Source of the DNA: a virus
Reading direction: 5' to 3' (one strand)
IMG/VR virus record: IMGVR_UViG_3300020202_000074
Span: 1-64,000 of that record
DNA: 64,000 nt
Under the pieces are notes generated by a model that saw nothing but the letters and a program-made list of their open reading frames with translations, had not been told where the DNA came from and made no database searches. How positions within the stretch are numbered: position 1 is the stretch's first letter; each line of letters opens with the position of its first letter. This document shows, in pieces, positions 29,987 through 38,200 of this stretch. The position numbers and the translations under genes were made by a program.

Positions 29987-30918
29987 CCATGCCTCCTGCA
30001 CAGACGCTCGCCGCTGGCACCTCCGTGACCCAGAAGTACCCAAGCCTGGGGTTCACGGGAATCCAGATGCGATACCCCCTCAACAAGTTGTTCGGGATGA
30101 TCGTGGGCCGCTTCTCCTCTGGGAAGTCCACGCTCTTCCAGAGTAACCCCGAAGCCTACATCATCAACAGTGACCTCACCTCGACGGTGGCCGAGCCCCT
30201 CCGGGCCACGATCTGGCCGGGCGTCTCCCCCTCTGGGGAGCCGATCGACGCCGACAGCAAGCCGATGCAACTCACCCATCAGCGGGTCCTCGACAAGCTC
30301 AAGCTGCTGGAGGCCCTGTCCAAGGAGAACAAGCCACGACCCTCGTGCGTCGTCTACGACACGATCACGACAGAAGCGGCCCTGACCAAGGCGTGGATGG
30401 TCGAGAACGCCAACTCCCGTCGACAGGACAACAAGCCACCCATCACCCGATGGCGGGACCTCCACGGCGAGACCGCGTGGGACGAGCTCTACGAGAACAT
30501 CCTCTTCACCTGCGCGTGGCTCCGGGGCCTCGGGTACGGAGTATGGCTCCTCATCCACCTGACCGACGACGTCATCCGGCTCAACGATGCGGAGACCATC
30601 GTGAAGCCCAAGCTTTCATTGCCCGACGGCTTCATGAAGCGAGCCGGCCCCCTTCTCGAAGTGATTGGCCTCGCCACCAAGGAGGTGGAGCAGGAAGTCA
30701 TCACAAAGAAGGAGGACGTCCTCAACGACAAGACCGGCGAGAAGCTATACACCAAGGACGTCACCATCACGGTGCCGAAGACCCGGTACTACGTGGACTT
30801 TGACAATCCGAAACTCGCCGGTATCCTCAAGCCTCGCGCTGGAGCTCGCGGCCGCATCCCTCTGTCCAAGGAGGATCCCTGGGGCGACTTCGAGCGAGCC
30901 TACAACTCCTCCAACTAG
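29983..30918 (+). CDS. Sak4-like RecA-family ATPase
   Basis: Walker A is GRFSSGKST (42-50). Walker B is SCVVYDTI near residue 120. The size and context, next to a RecB-like nuclease and an SSB-like protein, fit AAA_24/Sak4 phage recombination ATPases, which work with SSB to anneal single strands. The C-terminus is basic. No replicative-helicase motifs are seen. Confidence 0.75.
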   Translation: MTMPPAQTLAAGTSVTQKYPSLGFTGIQMRYPLNKLFGMIVGRFSSGKSTLFQSNPEAYIINSDLTSTVAEPLRATIWPGVSPSGEPIDADSKPMQLTHQRVLDKLKLLEALSKENKPRPSCVVYDTITTEAALTKAWMVENANSRRQDNKPPITRWRDLHGETAWDELYENILFTCAWLRGLGYGVWLLIHLTDDVIRLNDAETIVKPKLSLPDGFMKRAGPLLEVIGLATKEVEQEVITKKEDVLNDKTGEKLYTKDVTITVPKTRYYVDFDNPKLAGILKPRAGARGRIPLSKEDPWGDFERAYNSSN

Positions 30919-30927
30919 GACCCAACT

Positions 30928-31176
30928 ATGGCTCTGAAATGGCACCGTACGATGATGGTCCGCGTCGAATATCGACCCCTTCTAGCTGATAGCGACGCAA
31001 TGATGAAACCGGGTCATACCTACAACGTGGTGGCCCACGACGTCGAGGATGCAATCAACAAAGTCAAGAGAGACCTCGCTCGTAGTACCCCGAGTACCAA
31101 GTTTGAGCCTTACATCCAAAAGGTCGAGTATCTTGGCTCCGTCCTCATCGAAGAGACCGAGCCCTCCCCCGAGTAA
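30928..31176 (+). CDS. Hypothetical protein, 82 aa
   Basis: The product has a compact fold pattern (MMVRVEYRPLLADS, YNVVAHDVEDAINKVKRDLA, KVEYLGSVLIEE), like small ferredoxin-like phage proteins. It lies between the ATPase and the SSB-like gene. Function is unknown. Confidence 0.6.
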   Translation: MALKWHRTMMVRVEYRPLLADSDAMMKPGHTYNVVAHDVEDAINKVKRDLARSTPSTKFEPYIQKVEYLGSVLIEETEPSPE

Positions 31177-31232
31177 CTACGTAGTCCGGACAGGGTGTCC
31201 GGTGATCACCTTTCTGAAAGGAACCAGCTCTT

Positions 31233-31766
31233 ATGCCAATGACCGACAACGAAACCATTTCACTCTTCCAGGCCCTCAGCGCCGGCATGGAGAACGTCAA
31301 GCCCGACCAGGGCGGCGGCGGCAACTGGCCCGCGAACGGCACCTATGAGTGCATCGTCACCGAGCTCTCCCTCAACGCTGGCGACGACGTCACCTTCGGA
31401 GCCAAGGAATCCGGTATGCCGGGGTTCATCATGCAGTTCAAATACCTTCGACTCAAGGACCCCAACGCCGCAGGCGGCGCGACTCCGGTCAATGGCGAAT
31501 ACTACCGGTTCCCCAAGCCCTCGGTCGACCTCTCGAAGCTCACCGCTGGCCAGCAGCAGAACCTCGACATCCTGAAGCAGAAGCTCGCGGGATTCATCGT
31601 CGCCATCCTTGGACGCAACCCGTCCAACAACCTCGGCGCCGACATCCTCGCTCTTCAGAAGAAGCTAGCGACCGGCAAGGTTGTCTGCGAGATCCGTTTC
31701 AACGAGAAGGAGTCCGGTCAGTACACCAACCGGGACAGCTACTGCGTGTCCTGCTTGAGCTCGTGA
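31233..31766 (+). CDS. Putative single-stranded DNA-binding protein
   Basis: The 177-residue protein has strands typical of phage SSB-like OB-folds (NGTYECIVTELSLNAGDDV, PGFIMQFKYLRLKD, GEYYRFPKP, GKVVCEIRFNEK) and directly follows the Sak4-like gene. Phage Sak4 and SSB-like genes are often neighbours. No decisive motif is seen. AAAGGAA precedes the ATG. Confidence 0.6.
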   Translation: MPMTDNETISLFQALSAGMENVKPDQGGGGNWPANGTYECIVTELSLNAGDDVTFGAKESGMPGFIMQFKYLRLKDPNAAGGATPVNGEYYRFPKPSVDLSKLTAGQQQNLDILKQKLAGFIVAILGRNPSNNLGADILALQKKLATGKVVCEIRFNEKESGQYTNRDSYCVSCLSS

Positions 31767-31780
31767 ACCATGGGCGGCAA

Positions 31781-31857
31781 GGTGGTTATGGCACAATGGC
31801 GAGTGCGCCGGAGAGATAGAGATCCGGAGGTCCGGGTTCGAGTCCCGGTAGCCACCC
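31781..31857 (+). tRNA. tRNA-like gene with expanded anticodon loop
   Basis: The acceptor GTGGTTA/TAGCCAC (31782-31788, 31849-31855) is extended by a G-C pair at position -1, as in tRNA-His. The D arm GCAC-AATGGCGA-GTGC and the T arm CCGGG-TTCGAGT-CCCGG are canonical. The anticodon stem CCGGA/TCCGG closes a 10-base purine-rich loop GAGATAGAGA with no standard anticodon layout. The identity is unassigned. Confidence 0.65.
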
Positions 31858-31866
31858 CGCCCACCT

Positions 31867-31991
31867 GGGTGAGGACTATGGATAATCAGACGACGGTTGG
31901 CAAGGGGCCTAGGCTACCCAAACCGTAAAAGTTCCCATAGTCACCTGTAAGGATCCGTCTCCGACCTGCGGTTAGAATCCCGGCTCGCCCA
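31867..31991 (+). tRNA. Possible interrupted tRNA-like RNA
   Basis: GGGTGAG (31867-31873) pairs with CTCGCCC (31984-31990). TTAGAAT (31972-31978) resembles a T loop but its stem is weak. CTATGG (31876-31881) pairs with CCATAG (31935-31940), enclosing 53 bases with a further stem ACGGTT/AACCGT. The middle region lacks a clear anticodon arm. The layout fits a tRNA-like RNA with a large D-loop insertion, or another structured RNA. Confidence 0.4.
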
Positions 31992-31993
31992 TT

Positions 31994-32035
31994 TCCCCAC
32001 CACCAGTTCGTCGCTACCTAACCGGGGCGGCGAAC
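31994..32035 (+). promoter_or_regulatory. Repeat word plus hairpin before gene 32063
   Basis: The exact word TCCCCACCACC (31994-32004) is followed by GTTCGTCGC (32006-32014) pairing with GCGGCGAAC (32027-32035), with one G-T pair. Here the stem lies after the word, the reverse of the cassettes at 3054 or 19189. Confidence 0.6.
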
Positions 32036-32062
32036 CCTTCAACACGTAGCCCGGAGTGACGC

Positions 32063-32248
32063 ATGAATGCCCCGCAAAACTTCTACCCCGTCAGTGAACC
32101 TGGGGACCAGCTCCTGTTCCCCTGGGTCCATCCCGGACTCCTGGTCCTGCTCGGCCCGCTTGCGCCTCAGGCCCGACCGCCGGCTCGCGATCAGCGTAAG
32201 CCTCCCGAAGAACGCCATACTTATCGACTCTCCGAGTCTCTCGGGTAA
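32063..32248 (+). CDS. Small ORF overlapping gene 32067
   Basis: This 61-residue ORF begins MNAPQNFYPVSEPGDQLLF, which looks genuine. From about residue 32 it turns Pro/Arg-rich while the frame at 32067 becomes protein-like. Either two overlapping genes exist or a frameshift (+1) joins the two. CCGGAG precedes the ATG. Confidence 0.4.
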   Translation: MNAPQNFYPVSEPGDQLLFPWVHPGLLVLLGPLAPQARPPARDQRKPPEERHTYRLSESLG

Positions 32249-32573
32249 GGCCAGCACCTACATCTCGCGGGGCGGTATGGGCCACTATCTTCACCTACGG
32301 CCAGGCGACGTCGACGACACCGCGTGGATGGCCAGCCTTCTTCGGGGGTTCGGAGGTCTATTGAGCAACGTGTCACGAGTAGAGCCCGATGTGCAATACA
32401 ACGTCCAGCGACGAGACCGTGCTGATGGGATCTGGACCCGGTTCCAGTGCATCGTCTCCAAGGCGTGGATACGCAGCGCCGGGGTGGTTGCTCCGGGTCA
32501 CATTACCCCTCGTGCGACGACAGCAATGATCGACAAGACACAAGATGGCATCTTCGTAACGGTGGCCCTATGA
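32067..32573 (+). CDS. Hypothetical protein, 168 aa (start uncertain)
   Basis: The convincing part runs from about residue 40 (RRLAISVSLPKNAILIDSPS) to the end, with GHYLHLRPGDVDDTAWMASL and IWTRFQCIVSKAWIRSAG. Starts at 32067 or at the ATG 32277 are possible. The first 35 residues are shadow-like against the ORF at 32063. It overlaps the next small gene by ATGA. Confidence 0.5.
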   Translation: MPRKTSTPSVNLGTSSCSPGSIPDSWSCSARLRLRPDRRLAISVSLPKNAILIDSPSLSGKASTYISRGGMGHYLHLRPGDVDDTAWMASLLRGFGGLLSNVSRVEPDVQYNVQRRDRADGIWTRFQCIVSKAWIRSAGVVAPGHITPRATTAMIDKTQDGIFVTVAL

Positions 32574-32689
32574 ACACGCTCCTCTTCCTGTGGGACAACT
32601 GTCCGGTAGTCTTTGTGCCCCCCTTATTTCTCATCCCCTACCTCTGGTGCGCTATCAAGGACGGCCGGAAGAGTAAGAGAGCTCTATGA
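32570..32689 (+). CDS. Small hydrophobic protein, 39 aa
   Basis: ATGA overlaps join it to both neighbours. The sequence LLFLWDNCPVVFVPPLFLIP is a likely membrane segment, ending in a basic tail DGRKSKRAL. Function is unknown. Confidence 0.5.
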   Translation: MNTLLFLWDNCPVVFVPPLFLIPYLWCAIKDGRKSKRAL

Positions 32690-33534
32690 ACATCACAGCG
32701 ATTGAGGTGGTGGATCCCCGAGGGTGGGAGCTGAGGCCCGCGTCCCCGAAGCGGGAGTGGATGGACGCCGTCCCGCACGGCAACGCGTACCGGTGTCTGC
32801 CGCTGACGATGGCCAACCACATGGGCTGGGTGATCACCTGTCCCACGGGGTTCGACGTCATCTGGTCCGGCCGCTGGGGATCGAGAGGGTCCCTGCTGTT
32901 CGAGTTCGAGGACGAGTCCTACGCCCACCAGATCTCCGGGCACTTCGGCTCGGGCATCGTCACCTTCAACGTGCCGTGGATGTTCCAGACCGACGTCGAG
33001 GGCGTGGGCCTCTGGGTCACTGGGGCACCGAACTTCTACAAGACCAACATCCACCCGCTCACGGGGTTCGTGGAGACGTGGTGGCTGCCCTTCACCTTCA
33101 CGATGAACTGGAAGATCGACGAGCCCCTCCGCCCGGTGTCCTTCCGCAAGGGAGACCCCATCTGCTACCTGACGCCCTACGACATCCGCGCGACGCAGGC
33201 CATGGTGGTGGGGAAAACAACCCTGGCGGAGGCCCCGCGTCAGCTGCGCGAGAAGTATCAGGAATGGACCCGGAGCCGCGACGGCTTCAACCGAGACCCC
33301 CGCAGCCGGGAGTTCGCGGGGCAGAAGCACTATCTCCGAGGCATCGACCACAGTGGAGGCCAAGCATCAACGCACCTCACTAGCCTCAAGCTGCCGTCAT
33401 TCTACCCGGAGCCATCAGCCCTCGTCGAAGTCGAAGGAGGGAGCAATGGGGTTCCAGTTGCTGACCCCAACCAGGACACAGCCGGGCGGAGTGACGAGCC
33501 GGAAGCACCCAGCCGGCCGAATCTGGCTGGCTAA
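32686..33534 (+). CDS. DUF6065-like protein
   Basis: The 282-residue protein follows the DUF6065 pattern: CLPLTMANHMGWVITCPTGF near the N-terminus, SGIVTFNVPWMFQTDVEGVG, GLWVTGAPNFYKTNIHPL, and TWWLPFTFTMNWKIDEP. The function of this family, found in phages and cyanobacteria, is not known. The last 60 residues are disordered and acidic. One copy of GGTGGTGGGGA is in the coding region (33204). Confidence 0.7.
   Translation: MNITAIEVVDPRGWELRPASPKREWMDAVPHGNAYRCLPLTMANHMGWVITCPTGFDVIWSGRWGSRGSLLFEFEDESYAHQISGHFGSGIVTFNVPWMFQTDVEGVGLWVTGAPNFYKTNIHPLTGFVETWWLPFTFTMNWKIDEPLRPVSFRKGDPICYLTPYDIRATQAMVVGKTTLAEAPRQLREKYQEWTRSRDGFNRDPRSREFAGQKHYLRGIDHSGGQASTHLTSLKLPSFYPEPSALVEVEGGSNGVPVADPNQDTAGRSDEPEAPSRPNLAG
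33204..33214 (-). repeat. TCCCCACCACC word
   Basis: An exact copy within the DUF6065-like gene, encoding AMVVGK. Confidence 0.8.
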
Positions 33535-33648
33535 TCCCTGTCGGGCTAACCCGTAGGGTTTACTCTTTTTGGCCGGACGCTTGGTCGTCGAGCGGGGCTT
33601 CCCTTTGGGGTATCCCTTTCCCGCAGGCTTCTTCCCTTGTTTTGGCAT
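33415..33648 (-). CDS. Small basic protein on the - strand
   Basis: The first 40 residues are Lys/Pro/Gly-rich (KQGKKPAGKGYPKGKPRST) and GGGGAG lies upstream of the ATG. The rest overlaps the end of the DUF6065-like gene on the other strand and is less convincing. It may be a short basic protein with a fortuitously late stop. Confidence 0.4.
   Translation of the reverse strand: MPKQGKKPAGKGYPKGKPRSTTKRPAKKSKPYGLARQGLASQIRPAGCFRLVTPPGCVLVGVSNWNPIAPSFDFDEG
33535..33580. terminator. Convergent hairpin with T run
   Basis: AACCC-GTA-GGGTT (about 33549-33561) is followed on the + strand by TACTCTTTTT, a good intrinsic terminator for the left arm, where + and - transcription meet. Confidence 0.6.
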
Positions 33649-33763
33649 GGCACTGACTCCCCCCGCAGCACGCCTCCAAGAGGCAGCCGCAAACCCCGCA
33701 TTGCGTGTGACCGTGAACGTCGATTATACGGGTGGAGAAGCAGAAAAGGCAATGGTCAGTCAT
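33560..33763 (-). CDS. Small zinc-ribbon protein
   Basis: Residues 5-40 read CLFC...HTQCGVCGCLLEACCGG, a CxxC/CxxC ribbon with the terminal CCxG found in short phage proteins. GAGGGG lies 9 bases upstream. The second half overlaps the basic ORF at 33415-33648 in another frame. Role unknown. Confidence 0.55.
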   Translation of the reverse strand: MTDHCLFCFSTRIIDVHGHTQCGVCGCLLEACCGGSQCHAKTREEACGKGIPQREAPLDDQASGQKE

Positions 33764-33802
33764 ACGCTCGAAACCCCTCTAACGAAGTAAGGATATCCAC
33801 AG

Positions 33803-34096
33803 ATGGAAAATCTTCAGCAAGGCAAGCAGCTTCTTGACGCCGTGTCAGCCCACGTCAACAGCATGGGTGAGCTCGCAGTCGCGCTCTTCAGGAACAAGCA
33901 GTACAGTGCTGCCTCTCGGCTCATGCAGATGACGACTCAGATGCTCGACGTGCAATGGCAAATACGACATGTGGTAGACTCAGAGGTCAAACGGCAAAAT
34001 AGGGCTCAGGAGGCTACAGCCTTACAAGCTCAGCCGACCACTGCGGCCCCTGCCGCATCCGAGAAGGGCGTGCCACCAGCGACTCACCCAGGATGA
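33803..34096 (+). CDS. Hypothetical helical protein, 97 aa
   Basis: Residues 1-70 are a helical hairpin (QQGKQLLDAVSAHVNSMGEL, then FRNKQYSAASRLMQMTTQML), followed by an Ala/Thr-rich tail. GTAAGGA precedes the ATG. It is the last + strand gene of the left arm and its end overlaps the end of the phosphoesterase on the other strand by 83 bases. Confidence 0.55.
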   Translation: MENLQQGKQLLDAVSAHVNSMGELAVALFRNKQYSAASRLMQMTTQMLDVQWQIRHVVDSEVKRQNRAQEATALQAQPTTAAPAASEKGVPPATHPG

Positions 34097-34787
34097 CCCC
34101 CGAGCCCCATTGGCTGGAGTCCTTGCGGGCCATGTACCCAGGCTTCTTGGGTCCCATCGTTCCGGGGTTGGCGTACCAGTAGGCCAGCGGAACTTTTGAC
34201 GTGAGAGAGACCTGCGTAACCGGTAGAGGCCGGTGCGTATGGCCTCGGATTCCGAGCCGGTGCGCGTGCCCTCCGCAAGCGTTGGACATCTGGATACACT
34301 CCGTCCGATCGCTGCCAGCTTGACTATCGAATCCGTGGTAGAAGATGACCTGACCAAGCTCATAGCACCCTTCCCGTCCCTTGACATAGGGGATTTGTTT
34401 CCAGCGTCTGAACTCAGAACCCCAATCGTAGTCGCGGTTCCAGTGGACCGCTTTCCTCAACGCCTTTGGCACCCGTCTCGGATCGGGTGCCTGGAGATTG
34501 TCATCGTGGTTGCCCAGAATCCATACATAGTCGCACTCACCGCCGCATACATCGCGCAGGCTCAGGAGGTACTGGCCGGCTACGGCGTACTCCTCGGTTA
34601 TATCCAGCGCGACATCCCTGGGATGTACGCTGGCTGCCTCACTCTCGAAGAGGTCGCCCAGAAGCACGAAGACCTGGGGCTTGAACTCTCGAATCTGGGC
34701 CAGAAGATTCGCATGTGCGTCAACGTCGTGGTAGGGACAATGCACACAGCTGATGGCAGCAAACCGAACGACACGCCCGTCCCTCAT
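34014..34787 (-). CDS. Metallophosphoesterase, calcineurin-like
   Basis: The 257-residue protein keeps most of the fold's metal motifs: GDLFES, GNHDDN, IFYHG and GHTHRP. The first motif is AISCVHCPYHD, where the usual Asp of DxH is Cys, so metal binding or activity may be changed. Members cleave phosphodiesters or phosphomonoesters; phage versions are often called nucleases or Nudix-like helpers. The start at 34787 overlaps the cupin stop by ATGA, right after a GGTGGTGGGGA copy that may also serve as the ribosome-binding site. Confidence 0.75.
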   Translation of the reverse strand: MRDGRVVRFAAISCVHCPYHDVDAHANLLAQIREFKPQVFVLLGDLFESEAASVHPRDVALDITEEYAVAGQYLLSLRDVCGGECDYVWILGNHDDNLQAPDPRRVPKALRKAVHWNRDYDWGSEFRRWKQIPYVKGREGCYELGQVIFYHGFDSQAGSDRTECIQMSNACGGHAHRLGIRGHTHRPLPVTQVSLTSKVPLAYWYANPGTMGPKKPGYMARKDSSQWGSGVILGESLVARPSRMRQGPQWSAELVRL

Positions 34788-35215
34788 TCCCCACCACCAA
34801 TCGGTGGGGTTGTCGGTGACTGGGCACCTACACGCGCCGTCAGTGAGAACCAATCGGTAGCGGGTGGTGCAGCGCCTCCCACGTCCTCCCGTTCGATGTC
34901 GGAGGGGTCTAGCTCCGCCCAGTAGAACTCCAGGGCGACGGTGTCCTCGTGCGCCACGAACTTGTGGTACTCGCCTGGCTTCACCGTGCAGCTGTCCCCC
35001 GGCTGGAGCACTGTCACGTCAGTCAGCGAGTAGTCGTTCTTCCACACATGCACCGCCAGCGTGCCACTAATGACGTGGAACTTGTTGTACTTGTGAAGGT
35101 GCCGGTGCTTGGAGCAGTAGGCGTGCGCCTTCGCGTGGATGAGGTGGCACTCCACCCCCTGGTTGATGAACAACTCTCGCGTCTTCCCCCACACCTTTCC
35201 TGCAATATCCCCCAT
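34784..35215 (-). CDS. Cupin-domain protein
   Basis: The 143-residue protein has both cupin motifs: CSKHRHLHKYNKFHVISGTL (His cluster and Gly) and PGDSCTVKPGEYHKFVA. It resembles sugar isomerase-type or dioxygenase-type small cupins. It could modify nucleotide sugars together with the glycosyltransferases. The last residues (PPIGGGE) are encoded by the repeat word and its hairpin partner. Confidence 0.7.
   Translation of the reverse strand: MGDIAGKVWGKTRELFINQGVECHLIHAKAHAYCSKHRHLHKYNKFHVISGTLAVHVWKNDYSLTDVTVLQPGDSCTVKPGEYHKFVAHEDTVALEFYWAELDPSDIEREDVGGAAPPATDWFSLTARVGAQSPTTPPIGGGE
34788..34798 (+). repeat. TCCCCACCACC word with hairpin
   Basis: CCCCACC here pairs with GGTGGGG seven bases later. 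It lies at the cupin stop and just before the phosphoesterase start on the - strand. Confidence 0.8.
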
Positions 35216-35230
35216 AAGCGGCGACTCCTA

Positions 35231-38200
35231 TCAATCGGACGAAGCTTTCTGCTGCGGCGGGGGCGTTCCCACCGGCAACCCCGTGTAGGGGTCCTTGACC
35301 TGGAAGCTCTTGAACGGGGCGAACGCCATGGCGCGGATCTTCTTTTCCTGCTCCGCCTTGATGGCCATCTCCTTGAGCGTCCGAAGTGTAGCCGCGTCAA
35401 GGGTCACCGTTTCAGGTCGTTTTACTATTTCCGAGCGCCGTCTCGATGTCTCCGCCTCGATGATCGCCGTCTTCGTCAACCCCTGGTTCCGAGCCCTGGT
35501 CGCCACGATCTCCTGATACTGTCTCCGAACCTCGGGCGGCATCCCGTCCAACATCCGCTCGCTCCGAGGCACCTCTCGCTGCCGGATAGCGGCCTTGATC
35601 TGCGTTTGGCTCACCGTCAGAGGGACCCCGAACCGCTTCTGGAACTCCGCCTGCACCGCCTGGGCACCTGCGACGTCATTCGCCAGCAGCTTGGCCATCG
35701 CTCGCTGCCGGTACTCGATGATCTCCTCGCGGTTCTTGGCCAGGTACCCATCAATGTCCGATCCCCGCTTATGGTTCTGGAGGTCGATCCCTAGGCCCTC
35801 CAGGACCAGGGCGGTCGGGCTTCGGTATTCGATCAGGGAACCGTCCCCCTGGAAGACCGGCACCATCCCATCAGGCGTGGCGTGTCCCCAGTCCGCATAC
35901 CTCTTCTGCATCGATCCCGGCAGGCCCGCGAGCACCGATCTCGGCATCTCCGGCAGCACGCCCATCGCCTTCGACAAGGCCAGGCCTCCCGGCACCAGCC
36001 TCGGGATGGTCATCGACATCAGGGCCGCGTCGCCCGACGCATAGGACCGGAACATATCCCAGGGGATCTGGGCGATCGGCGGTAGATTGATCGGGTCCTC
36101 TTCGCCGAGGGCTCGCTCGCCGAACGGGTTGCTCGCCGCGACGATCCCGCCCCGCAGAGGGTCCACTCCGAGGAGGTTCTTGCCCACCTCGTACGCGATG
36201 GCGCTGGTGCCCAGCAGCCGGAGTCCGTCCCACAAAGCAGCGGGGCCAGGGAGTTCCTGGTCGGTGCCCCGAAGGAGGCGCTTGCCCTCACCCAGGCGGC
36301 CGGGACCCCGGAACGTCTGAGAGAAGGATCGCATCGGGAACTGCTGGAACTGCCGAACGAGTGGGTTGGAGCCGATCGAATCCGGGTGGAGGAACATCCG
36401 AGGCGTATTCTCGGGGCCGCCGCCGAACTGCGTCTGATTGACGAACCTCCGAACCTCCTCCGCTACGCCCACCTTGTCCGTGAAGCCACGGGCGGACGCG
36501 GCGTACTCGGCCGCGTGGGCCGTGACGATGCGGTTGCTCCACTCGGCGTACTGGAAGGGGGCGAGCATCATGTCGCCAATCCGCTCCCACGTGCCCTTCT
36601 CTCCGCCGCTGAAGAGCTGCTGGTCGATAGCGTTGAAGGGGTCCCGTGACAGTCCCAGGAGGGACTCGCCGTAGAAGTTCTCGTGCCGGAAGGTCTTCTT
36701 GATCAGCTCGGCGTGCGCCGCCTCGCTGATGTTGCGGCCCAGCTTCCAGCGGCCCTGGATGTAGGCGCCCATCTCCTTGAACATTTGGCCGTAGCCGTGG
36801 ACAACCGCTTGGGTCCCCAGGTATCCGTGGGCGTGGAGCCAGGGCTGAGTGGCATTGAGCATGACCGCACCCATGTTGAGGCCCAGGTGGCTGCGGTAGA
36901 GCCACTTCGCTGTCCAGTCCGCTAAGGAGCGAGCTTTCTGCGGCGTCACCTCCGATGCGCCCATCCGCTCAGCAGCGTCGACGAACGAGGCGCCCCAGTC
37001 CCCAGCTCCTCGGAGCTTCTGGAACCACGACGATTCCACCATCCGGCGCCAGTTGTCCTGGACCTTGAGCACCGTAGGCGTGAGCATGCCAGGCGCCGTG
37101 ACCAAGCTGTTGGTCACCGCCGGCAGCCACACATCTCGCAGCGAGCGGGCAGTGGTCCGATCTTTCATGAATCGATGGCCGATCGCCACTAGGTCCACGT
37201 TGCTGAGACCGCCGATGGGCTCCGCCAGAGCCTTCTTCTCCAGCTCGGGAGCCAGACCCATCGAGTTACGGAGGTTGGCGAGGTGCTCTGGCCGCACGGG
37301 GCTGACATACATCGCGTAGTCGGTGCCGTACTTGTGCCGATACTTTCGGAGGGACTCCCAGTGGTCGATCTTGTGGAGAACCGCGAACGAGTCCCCCGCC
37401 AGGGTGGCCTCCCCGGCAGCGATCTCCGCCTCCAGGGCGTCGGTGGCTCCGAATCTCCGGTACCGTGCGAGGGACTCAGGGTGCCACGACGGACCGGTGG
37501 ACCGAAGGACGCCGTAGCCACCGGAGCGGACTCGATTGGTGCCGTAGATATCCTTGAGGGGCACCGCCTGGGGGTTGTGGAAGACCGGCAGGTTGCGGGG
37601 CACATAGTGGCCATGGGCGATGGAGGCCTCGTGCGCGTTCTTCACCAAGGCGAGGAACTGGTCTTCCTTGATGGCGCCTCGACGAAGAGCCTCGGACACC
37701 GTGGGACCGTGGAGCTGGTCGAGGATGTCCATTCCGACCGCCCAGTCGTCAGTGCTGAGGGCGTCATGCCAGGTGGGAGCCAGCTCTCCGCCGACAGCGG
37801 CCTGCGTGCGGCCTCTCCAGAAGCGGGAGACCTTCTTCGGGTCGATCGCGCCAGCCTCATCCTCGAACAGAAGTTTGTGAGCCTTCCGGTAGAAACCGGT
37901 CTCAGGGTGATACACTGCATCGAAGAGTTCCCGAGCGCCCGGTGTCTCGTTGAGAACTCGATCGGCTTGCTCGTATCCGTCGACGAGGGCCGGCTGGGTG
38001 ACCTCCTCGAAGGCCAACTCGAACCGATCGTCCTTTAGAGCCGCCTTGGGGAATCGGACCACGACGTCCTCCCCAAGCCGGTTTGCCCGAATCTCCATGG
38101 CGGAGTGCACGTCCTCCACCAGGCGACGCTGCCGAAGGTCCTTGAGCTTCGTGACATCGAGGCTGGTGATCTTGTTGGCCGCCTTGAACTTGTCGACGGC

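Noticed and set aside
34233-34925. ORF of 230 codons on the + strand
   Set aside because: It lies opposite the phosphoesterase, whose metal motifs are clear.
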